DNA from: Amorphophallus konjac
Lineage: Eukaryota; Streptophyta; Magnoliopsida; Alismatales; Araceae
Length of the DNA stretch: 64,000 nucleotides
Direction: 5' to 3'
NCBI GenBank assembly: GCA_022559845.1
Contig: CM040126.1
Span: 47,796,458 to 47,860,457 of the forward strand
A program made the translations under genes and the position numbers. Each line of letters begins with the position of its first letter. Position 1 is the stretch's first letter. Under the pieces are notes generated by a model. That model saw nothing but the letters and a program-made list of their open reading frames with translations, had not been told where the DNA came from and ran no database searches. Below are positions 56,868 to 64,000 of this stretch, in pieces.

Positions 56868-56889
56868 TGGGAGTATAAAACGACTCCCG
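56868..56889 (+). promoter_or_regulatory. TATA box of LTR-G inside an inverted repeat
   Basis: TATAAAA at 56874-56880 is enclosed by arms GGGAGT and ACTCCC with 8 bases between. The arrangement places the TATA box in the loop of a possible hairpin. Confidence 0.6.
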
Positions 56890-57816
56890 TTCCGGCAAAA
56901 AAAGGGAGAGGGGAGGAGGAGGAAGGGCATACACTCACGGACAGAGACACACAAAAAAAAGAAGAAAAGAGAAGAAGAGAAAAGAGAAAAGAGAAGAAGA
57001 GAAGAAGAGAAGAAGAAGGAGAAGAGAAGAAGAGGGAAGAGAGGAAGAGAGGGGAGAGGCCCCCGCCGCTCCAGCCACCGTCGTCCGTGCGAAGAGAAAG
57101 AGAAGAAGAGGAAGAGAAGAAGAGGAAGAGGAGGGGAGGCTCTGCCTCCCTCCCCCGTTGCTCCGTCCACCGCCACCTGAGCGAAGAGAAGAAGAAGAAG
57201 AAGAAGAGGGGAGGCTCTGGCTCCCCCCCGTTGCTGTTCCGTCCACCACCGTCGGCGTGAAGAGAGGAAGGGAAGAAGAGTGAGGGGAGAGAGAGAGGAT
57301 GAGGTCCGGGAGGGGAGAAGTCCGTGCTTCCCCCCCATTGTTTCTTCTTTCTTTCTTTCTTTGCCCCCTTGTTTTCTTCTTCGTTGCCATGTATTAGCTC
57401 CCTTGGGGCACTCCTTTTGTGAGAATAAAAGTTGAAGGCTTGCAAGTATTTTGGACGTCTTTCTAAAGCATTTCTTCAGTGTTTGCATCCTTCGATGTTT
57501 TACGCCCCTTTTCCTTTGTTAGGGTTTACTTCCTCCTGGGCATTTCCGCTTTTGGTCACCCCTGGGCGCCCTCAGCGGCACACCCCAGCCGTGCCTCCAA
57601 TGGTATGCCCCACTTGTGCCCCCAGTGGCACGCCCCTTACGGGCCTTCCCCGGTACGCCTTGGCCGCCTGTTCACCTGATGTGACACAACCTCGGACCTA
57701 ATGCAAGCAAGCACAATCGCAATCTAAATGGGCCAATTTGGGCCGCCGCTCTCTCGTCGCTCACCCAAGCCCGGGGTAACTTGGCAATGCCAAGGTGAGG
57801 TTGAGGGGTTGGGCCC

Positions 57817-58695
57817 TTACTGGTAGAGGGCCAGCAAGGCCAAGATTTGATTCCCAATGGATTTGGAAGCCCAATTCAACGGGGCCGACGAAGTGTCGAA
57901 GGCACCGGTTGCACTCTTCCCACGGTGATCACTCAAGGCAATGGGGCTTGAGGATCGGGCTCTCACTCGCATAACCAGCGGAATTAGAACTAATATTGAA
58001 AGACAAGCACTAAGTGGAGTGAAGGTTTGAGCACTTACTCTACCGGTTTGAAGAAACCGGTCCCGGTCGGAGACGAGGGCGAGCGGGGAGGCGAGTGGAT
58101 CCCCACACGCCGCGGCGGTGTCGCTTGACCTGCCCAAACAAATTACACCACTACATCTCTCGCAGGAGGGGGAACTTGGGGTGGGGGTTAATGATATTAC
58201 ATCAATACTACCTCCACGCAGGGAGGGGCCTTCAGCCGGCCAAGCGGGGTGGGGAAACCAAAGCAAAGAACGAGGAACAAGGGTGGACGCCGAATCTGCC
58301 TGCTGTCTGTGAACCAGGATAGAGGGTCGGTGTTGCTGTTGTAGATCTTGCTCAGGAATTTTGCTGATGGCGAAACCAGTGGCGAAATCTTCGTAACAGG
58401 AAGGGGAGTGCCTCAGAATTTTTTTAATTTCTTCTGCAGTCACTGTAAGTCGGGGCAGAGGCTTGAACAGGGCCTCTGTTTCTCGGACTAGCAGGGGCAG
58501 GTCACCAATAGTAGGATGCAGAGGCTGTCCTGGCCACTCCCGAACTCCAAATTTGATGCCGTCAGTGCCATTAGAACCATGGCTGAGTCCTCTTTGCAGC
58601 AAAAGAAACAGGGATGTCAGAAGAGAAAGGAGACGATCTGTGGAGCCAGAAGAGTGAGGAGGTGTCGATGTAGATTGGGGAAGGCAGAGCCGCAC
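57817..58695 (-). CDS. Unassigned ORF within LTR-F, 3' LTR copy
   Basis: An open frame of 292 codons (open further upstream, to about 58830) lies in the sense direction of LTR-F, downstream of its TATA box. The other LTR has the same frame at 62380-63396. I recognise no domain; it includes a Leu-rich stretch and a Gln run. Around a dozen amino-acid differences separate the two copies over about 290 codons, which argues against strong selection. It may be captured host sequence or a chance frame in the long leader. Confidence 0.3.
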   Translation of the reverse strand: MRLCLPQSTSTPPHSSGSTDRLLSLLTSLFLLLQRGLSHGSNGTDGIKFGVREWPGQPLHPTIGDLPLLVRETEALFKPLPRLTVTAEEIKKILRHSPSCYEDFATGFAISKIPEQDLQQQHRPSILVHRQQADSASTLVPRSLLWFPHPAWPAEGPSLRGGSIDVISLTPTPSSPSCERCSGVICLGRSSDTAAACGDPLASPLALVSDRDRFLQTGRVSAQTFTPLSACLSILVLIPLVMRVRARSSSPIALSDHRGKSATGAFDTSSAPLNWASKSIGNQILALLALYQ

Positions 58696-59715
58696 GACCG
58701 TGGAAGAAAATTGGTAACTTCTGTTCCCAGATGCTGAATGGGCTTCCGCTTCTTGATTCTGAAAGTAGACAGGCCGATGAAGAACTTTGAAGAAGGACTT
58801 GAGGACTGATTCCTTCGAGGATGGTCGTGGCAGAGATTCTAAGCCGGCTCAGGTCCTCAGCCGAGGCAGAACCGCGCAGCTGTGTGAGAATGGACCTCCT
58901 GGACGACTCGGAGATCGGAAGAAGACGAAACCACTTCGGTTACGAAGGAGACTGGCAGACGCTTCCGACGATGGCTCTTGGGTCTTCAAACTCGTCCGGA
59001 GGAGGTCGTGGTGGCCACTGCAAGTTGCTGGTCTGCTGTAGATCTTCAGTTGAGAGCTGTAGGTTGATGATGATGGGGGGGAATGGGGTATATGGGAGGG
59101 GAAATGGGGGTGGATGAGTGTGGGGAAAGCCCGGGCTGTGAGGGGGTCTAGGAGGGGGTGTTCTAAGGTGGGGGAAGGGAAGAATGGGGTCTGGAAGGGG
59201 GTCTAACAGGTGGTGGGAGGAGGAGCTACGAATTTGGGAAGGTGGGTGAGAGGAGAAAGTGAGGGGGGGGGCACAAGTGAGTGGAGGGAAGGGTGGATTT
59301 CAAATTTGAAATGGCCTTGGAAGTTGTGGGGTTATGTGGGGAAGGGGTTGATTGTGTTGGAATGGGGAAAGTGGTGTTGGAATGTGGAAGATGGTGTTGG
59401 AATGGTGAGGGATCTTCTTGGGACTAGGGGGGTGGAGTAATGGAGGCCATGGGGAAGTGGAGGGCTTTAATGATGGTAGGTGGGGGTTGAGATGGTTGGG
59501 AAGGGAGGAGAGAGAAGAAAATTCGAAATTGGGTGATGAGGAGAGAGAAAGTGGAGTGAAAAAGAGGGATTAAGAGAGGGAAGGGTGGGGAATCTCTCCC
59601 CTAGGGTTTCTCACCCAAAAAATATTGGAATCACTCCACTAAACTAAGCTTTGGACTCTCAAATGACAATTTTTTCATTGATTGATTCATTAAGTTGAAA
59701 TGGGGGGAATGAGGT

Positions 59716-59727
59716 CCTATATATAGG
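59716..59727 (-). promoter_or_regulatory. TATA box of LTR-F (3' LTR copy)
   Basis: CCTATATATAGG, palindromic, followed on the - strand by a pyrimidine-rich start region. It implies a leader of roughly 2 kb before the primer-binding site in the intact 5' LTR. Confidence 0.7.
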
Positions 59728-59951
59728 CAACCCACATTTTACAATAAGTCCCTGACAAAAGACTCAATGACAAATAACCGAGGGGGTAGGGGGTGCACTT
59801 GGGCCAAACCCAATGAATTGGGCCCAATAACTAACTAGACAACCTGATGACACTCAAACTTAGGGAAATGAACACAAGACCTAGGAACATGACTCAAATA
59901 AAAGGGAAAATACATCAAATGACTCAAATAAAAATTACATAGGACTCAAAA

Positions 59952-62162
59952 TTAAATGACTAGAACATTCCGGATGCAACCGGGGCGAGAAGACGAGCTG
60001 TAAACGTGGGCATGGGAGGTGATGTCCCCATCATACTCTCGGGGTGCGGAGAACTCGACTCCGTCGAGTAAGTGTCCTTCCCTCCTCGGAGGGTGTAGAA
60101 GTGGTACTTCCCTCAAGTCTTCCGAATAAGACCGATCTATCCACCTGCCGAGATAGCGCTCGTATACCTTGCTCCTGGTGGTAGTGACATGTTCATCCAA
60201 TATTCGTTCAATGTGCTCATGCTGGGCTCTCTTGGCTGGTGGACTCTCCTCACGGGTGGGTGCTCTCTCAACAGAGGGAATAGGCTCAATATCCTCACTA
60301 GGTACCACCGTGGGTCCCTTACATGGCACTAGGTCGGCGACATTGAATGTGGGACTTATTCCATACTCCTCAGGGAGATCTAACTCGTAGGCATTTACAC
60401 CAATGCGCCTCAAGACCTGGAAGGGACCAACCCCACGTGGCCTCAGTTTAGAGTTGGCTCCCGGGGAGAGCCTCTCCGTCCTTACCATCACAAAGTCACC
60501 CTCATGGAATTCTTGGTGACGCCGATGAGAGTCGGCCCGCCTCTTATAAGCCTCATTCTTTTTGCTTATGTGCTTGCAAAGGCTTTCATGCAATTTTGTG
60601 AATGTTGACATTCTAGGGGTGATGGATGGGCCTGGGCAACCAAAAGTAGACCAATCATGCTTTGATGCCAAGAAGACTTTGATGGATTTTGGAGGGCCGG
60701 GGCAACCATATGTGGACTTATCATGCAATGTTATCATGTATACTTTGGTGGGCCTAGGTGGGCCGGGGCACCCGTAGGTGAACCTATCATGCAAAGTGGT
60801 GATGAATGTAGGGGGACCTGGACATCCGTAGATGCTTTTGACATGCTTAAGACCCATGATAAATGAAGGTGGACCAATATATCCGAATATGGGCCACTCA
60901 TGCCTTCTACTTGACATGTGGGTGGTATGAATGAATGGACCCAACATAGTGTTCATGCCAAGTGATGTGGTAGGCCTAGACACATGCATGTTTTTCCTAA
61001 GGGTGACTTCCATGTGTATAGGTGTGGGACAACCTTTGAACTCCCATTGGAAAGGATCGAACGGATCTAAGAATGTGGTCATCATGGGATGGAGCACAAC
61101 CTCATTACCTAGGGAAATGTGGCCCAAGGTCATGGCTCCCAAGGTGTAACCCGGGTCATAGATGAGGTGGGTTTGATCCATCACGGTGGGTTGGAGTAGG
61201 GGAAGGTGGGTGGTGGATAAGGTGGTTGGGCCACATGGGTATCCGTACTCCCATTGGAATGGGTCAAAGGGATCATGGTAAGGGATACCTAGAGAGAGGA
61301 ACTCTATGTCCCCAAGGTCCTTACAAGGTGGTGACTCATCCTCCTCCCAAGTAGTTGGTCCAAGGTCTCTAGTGGGTTGACCGTTCAAGGTACTTGGGAT
61401 CTCAAGGGGTGGGGAGTAGACCGGGATGGGTTCTTCCTCCAAGGGGAGAAATAGGAGGATCTCACTAGTACAATGCCCACTTGTGCAAAGGGAGGTGATG
61501 GAACCGATGGATGGGTGGACAAAGTTGACGGTGCTAGGCTCCAATGGTCCCATGGCTAGTAGGCTGGTTAAGTGGGCTTGCCAATGTAGGCAATCCACAA
61601 GGTCTCCCAAGTCTTCCACAGAGTAGAAGTTTTGATAAGTGACATGGGGAAGTCGGGTGGGAACAATTTGGGATTTATATCCCAATGGTGGTGAGCTAGG
61701 GAGGGTGGGAGATTGCTTGAGCCATTGGAGTATGGACTCATCTATGGTGAGGGTGCCATGTGTGGCGGTGCATGGCCTTTGAGGATCCGGACCATGAGGG
61801 GTGGGGGAAGATTGAGGCTCTTCTTCTTTATTGGTGGGAGCTTGGGCTTCCTCTATGGTGATAGGAGGGTCCATATGGGCATAAATCTTCCTAAGTTCAT
61901 TTCTCATCTCAACCCAAGAGTCGATTGGCTCTTGCCTTCCAACTTCCCTTAAGCCTACAATGTTTTGCCATTCATTCCTAGCTTGGCGCCATAGCAAACT
62001 TTTGGCATAGTTGACTTGCATAGACCCTGACAGGATAAACCTCCCAAAGTGGTGATCTATGGAGCTTTCCCATTCTAGATATAAACTAGGGTGGGATCCA
62101 TCAAACACAAAGGCATCTATTGGGTCCAAGCGAGACGAGTAGGCTAAGTAGGAAGTGGCCAT
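59952..62162 (-). CDS. 736-aa Gag / integrase-C-terminus chimeric protein of LTR-F
   Basis: The ORF is intact and starts 64 bp after the primer-binding site. Residues about 12-98 resemble a Ty3-type Gag N-terminal region (SLYLEWESSIDHHF, then AKSLLWRQARNEW). Residues 100-520 match nothing I know: acidic Pro-rich stretches, a repeated DPFDPFQWE (about 297 and 366), and four YGCPGPP-type repeats plus a FGYIGPP relative between 427 and 512. Residues 520-625 are the integrase C-terminal module (FHEGDFVMVRTERL, VGPFQVLRRIG, AYELDLPEEYGI). Residues 645-695 resemble a decayed chromodomain (ILDEHV, RYLGRW). Protease, RT, RNase H and the integrase core are missing. An intact chimera suggests a protein that binds its own particle or chromatin, but its function is inference. 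Confidence 0.8.
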   Translation of the reverse strand: MATSYLAYSSRLDPIDAFVFDGSHPSLYLEWESSIDHHFGRFILSGSMQVNYAKSLLWRQARNEWQNIVGLREVGRQEPIDSWVEMRNELRKIYAHMDPPITIEEAQAPTNKEEEPQSSPTPHGPDPQRPCTATHGTLTIDESILQWLKQSPTLPSSPPLGYKSQIVPTRLPHVTYQNFYSVEDLGDLVDCLHWQAHLTSLLAMGPLEPSTVNFVHPSIGSITSLCTSGHCTSEILLFLPLEEEPIPVYSPPLEIPSTLNGQPTRDLGPTTWEEDESPPCKDLGDIEFLSLGIPYHDPFDPFQWEYGYPCGPTTLSTTHLPLLQPTVMDQTHLIYDPGYTLGAMTLGHISLGNEVVLHPMMTTFLDPFDPFQWEFKGCPTPIHMEVTLRKNMHVSRPTTSLGMNTMLGPFIHTTHMSSRRHEWPIFGYIGPPSFIMGLKHVKSIYGCPGPPTFITTLHDRFTYGCPGPPRPTKVYMITLHDKSTYGCPGPPKSIKVFLASKHDWSTFGCPGPSITPRMSTFTKLHESLCKHISKKNEAYKRRADSHRRHQEFHEGDFVMVRTERLSPGANSKLRPRGVGPFQVLRRIGVNAYELDLPEEYGISPTFNVADLVPCKGPTVVPSEDIEPIPSVERAPTREESPPAKRAQHEHIERILDEHVTTTRSKVYERYLGRWIDRSYSEDLREVPLLHPPRREGHLLDGVEFSAPREYDGDITSHAHVYSSSSRPGCIRNVLVI

Positions 62163-62225
62163 GATGATCGAGTGATAAATGTAATGGCCCTAGGACAAGA
62201 CTTAGTAGAGACAAGTATAGAACTT

Positions 62226-62237
62226 GCTCTGATACCA
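62226..62237 (-). promoter_or_regulatory. Primer-binding site of LTR-F
   Basis: The - strand reads TGGTATCAGAGC, 5 bases from the 5' LTR border at 62243. Confidence 0.9.
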
Positions 62238-62242
62238 CTTGA

Positions 62243-64000
62243 TGTGACACAACCTCGGACCTAATGCAAGCAAGCACAATCGCAATCTAAATGGGCCAAT
62301 TTGGGCCGCCGCTCTCTCGTCGCTCACCCAAGCCCGGGGTAACTTGGCAATGCCAAGGTGAGGTTGAGGGGTTGGGCCCTTACTGGTAGAGGGCCAGCAA
62401 GGCCAAGATTTGATTCCCAATGGATTTGGAAGCCCAATTCAACGGGGCCGACGAAGTGCCGAAGGCACCGGTTGCACTCTTCCCACGGTGATCACTCAAG
62501 GCAATGGGGCTTGAGGATCGGGCTCTCACTCGCATAACCAGCGGAATTAGAACTAATATTGAAAGACAAGCACTAAGTGGAGTGAAGGTTTGAGCACTTA
62601 CTCGGCCGGTTTGAAGAAACCGGTCCCGGTCGGAGACGAGGGCGAGCGGGGAGGCGAGTGGATCCCCACACGCCGCGGCGGTGTCGCTTGACCTGCCCAA
62701 ACAAATTACACCACTACACCTCTCGCAGGAGGGGGAACTTGGGGTGGGGGTTAATGATATTACATCAATACTACCTCCACGCAGGGAGGGGCCTTCAGCC
62801 GGCCAAGCGGGGTGGGGAAACCAAAGCAAAGAACGAGGAACAAGGGTGGACGCCGAATCTGCCTGCTGTCTGTGAACCAGGATAGAGGGTCGGTGTTGCT
62901 GTTGTAGATCTTGCTCAGGAATTTTGCTGATGGCGACACCAGCGGCGAAATCTTCGTAACAGGAAGGGTAATGCCTCAGAATTTTTGTAATTTCTTCTAG
63001 AGTAACTGTAAGTCGGGGCAGAAGCTTGAACAGGGCCTCTGTTTCTCGGACTAGCAGGGGCAGGTCACCAATAGTAGGATGCAAAGGCTGTCCTGGCCGC
63101 TCCCGAACTCCAAATTTGATGCCGTCAGCGCCATTAGAACCATGGGTGAGTCCTCTTTGCAGCAAAAGAAACGGGGATGCCAGAAGAGAAAGGAGACGAT
63201 CTGTGGAGCCAGAAGAGTGAGGAGGTGTCGATGCAGACTGGGGAAGGCAGAGCCGCACGACCGTGGAAGAAAATTGGTAACTTCTGTTCCCGGATGCTGA
63301 ATGGGCTTCCGCTTCTTGATTCTGAAAGTAGACAGGCCTATGAAGAACTTTGAAGAAGGACTTGAGAACTGATTCCTTCGAGGCTGGTCGTGGCAAAGAT
63401 TCTAAGCCGGCTCAGGTCCTCAGCCGAGGCAGAACCGCGCAGCTGTGTGAGAATGGACCTCCTGGACGACTCGGAGATCGGAAGAAGACGAAACCACTTC
63501 GGTTGCGAAGGCGACTGGCAGACGCTTCCGACGATGGCTCTTGGGTCTTCAAACGCGTCCGGAGGAGGTCGTGGTGGCCACTGCAAGTTGCTGGTCTGCT
63601 ATAGATCTTCAGTTGAGAGCTGTAGGTTGATGATGATGGGGGGGAATGGGGTATATGGGAGGGGAAATGGGGGTGGATGAGTGTGGGGAAAGCCCGGGCT
63701 GTGAGGGGGTCTAGGAGGGGGTGTTCTAAGGTGGGGGAAGGGAAGAATGGGGTCTGGAAGGGGGTCTAACAGGTGGTGGGAGGAGGAGCTACGAATTTGG
63801 GAAGGTGGGTGAGAGGAGAAAGTGAGGGGGGGGGGCACAAGTGAGTGGAGAGAAGGGTGGATTTCAAATTTGAAATGGCCTTGGAAGTTGTGGGGTTGTG
63901 TGGGGAAGGGGTTGATTGTGTTGGAATGGGGAAAGTGGTGTTGGAATGTAGAAGATGGTGTTGGAATGGTGAGGGATCTTCTTGGGACTAGGGGGGTGGA
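62243..64000 (-). repeat. LTR-F 5' LTR, cut by the window edge
   Basis: It matches 57680-59437 with few differences, most of them clustered at 62930-63300. The promoter end of the LTR lies beyond position 64000. Confidence 0.9.
62380..63396 (-). CDS. Unassigned ORF within LTR-F, 5' LTR copy
   Basis: The 338-codon counterpart of the frame at 57817-58695. It would lie in the RNA leader upstream of the 736-aa ORF. It has no recognised domain. Confidence 0.3.
   Translation of the reverse strand: MPRPASKESVLKSFFKVLHRPVYFQNQEAEAHSASGNRSYQFSSTVVRLCLPQSASTPPHSSGSTDRLLSLLASPFLLLQRGLTHGSNGADGIKFGVRERPGQPLHPTIGDLPLLVRETEALFKLLPRLTVTLEEITKILRHYPSCYEDFAAGVAISKIPEQDLQQQHRPSILVHRQQADSASTLVPRSLLWFPHPAWPAEGPSLRGGSIDVISLTPTPSSPSCERCSGVICLGRSSDTAAACGDPLASPLALVSDRDRFLQTGRVSAQTFTPLSACLSILVLIPLVMRVRARSSSPIALSDHRGKSATGAFGTSSAPLNWASKSIGNQILALLALYQ

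Larger units (their letters stand above)
55800..57679 (+). mobile_element. LTR-G: + strand LTR, truncated by the LTR-F insertion
   Basis: It has a promoter layout: repeat arrays, a TATA box (56874-56880), a GA-rich transcribed region (56900-57310), a CTTTC/CT tract and an AATAAAA signal at about 57425. It then continues to 57679, where LTR-F begins. The left border is uncertain. The remainder of the element, if any, lies beyond the window behind LTR-F. Confidence 0.55.
57680..59870 (-). repeat. LTR-F 3' LTR (right border approximate)
   Basis: It is aligned with the 5' LTR up to 59437, where the window ends the comparison. It must extend past the TATA box at 59716-59727, and probably ends between 59850 and 59900. 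It contains a long ORF on the - strand and a GA/GT-rich segment near 59050-59560. Confidence 0.75.
57680..64000 (-). mobile_element. LTR-F: young non-autonomous LTR retrotransposon with a chimeric ORF
   Basis: Direct repeats 57680 onward and 62243 to the window edge, offset 4563 bp, are nearly identical over at least 1758 bp. The - strand orientation follows from the primer-binding site at 62226-62237 next to the right-hand (5') LTR. The interior, about 2.4 kb, holds one 736-codon ORF. The left border TGTGACACAACC lies within LTR-G after CCTGA; the matching duplication would be off the right edge. RT and RNase H are absent, and of integrase only the C-terminal end remains, so it needs enzymes in trans. 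Confidence 0.88.

Noticed and set aside
56804..57488. Ser/Leu-rich - strand and Lys/Glu-rich + strand ORFs
   Set aside because: They are translations of a GA-rich tract in the LTR-G transcribed region; every frame is low complexity.
60169..61952. + strand ORFs of 66-79 codons opposite the 736-codon ORF
   Set aside because: They are complementary shadows of the long - strand frame.

Overview
This is nuclear DNA from a flowering plant, probably a monocot because the MYB exons are GC-rich; I cannot name the species. Two host genes are visible, and most of the rest is transposable elements, many of them nested. The left edge (185-3096, + strand) holds the last 11 exons of a kinesin-5 motor gene. 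An R2R3-MYB gene of the MYB48/MYB59 type lies at 50255-51334 (+) with its own TATA box and leader.

The segment 3.3-11.2 kb is DNA-transposon territory: a long-armed foldback MITE (3312-3781), a 276-bp hAT MITE with a perfect 8-bp target duplication (5276-5551), and a 5.4-kb hAT element (5741-11174) with a perfect 8-bp duplication. The transposase of the hAT element is nearly intact but carries a TGA where the family has Trp. Its 5' half is an AT-rich repeat block followed by a block of G tracts. From 11.2 to 15.5 kb I find no recognisable gene, only simple repeats.

The segment 15511-47752 is one insertion site flanked by the 5-bp duplication AGAAG. The outer element, LTR-D (- strand), has about 3.2-kb LTRs around a 1.8-kb non-coding interior, so it is non-autonomous. 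Its 3' LTR is split by two + strand Tekay/Del-type Ty3 chromoviruses, LTR-A (16026-25734) and LTR-B (26932-40806). LTR-B is itself split by LTR-C (32936-36846), probably a solo LTR. Both gag-pol regions are dead. Their in-frame stops are mostly CAG to TAG, CGA to TGA and TGG to TAG.

To the right of the MYB gene lie a CACTA-like end (to 52406), a - strand LTR fragment (LTR-E, from 52975), a + strand LTR (LTR-G, about 55800-57679), and LTR-F (57680 to the window edge, - strand). LTR-F inserted into LTR-G. It is young and non-autonomous, and carries an intact 736-codon ORF joining a Gag-like N-terminus, a novel repeat-rich middle, and the integrase C-terminal plus chromodomain-like module.

The most striking unexplained signal is shared by unrelated LTRs. 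Downstream of the TATA box, LTR-A, LTR-B and LTR-D each carry an array of short inverted-repeat modules with a family-specific sequence and a nearly fixed spacer. LTR-C and LTR-E carry similar arrays whose position relative to a promoter is not known. Paired arm changes and G.U-type pairs suggest RNA hairpins in the transcribed leader.
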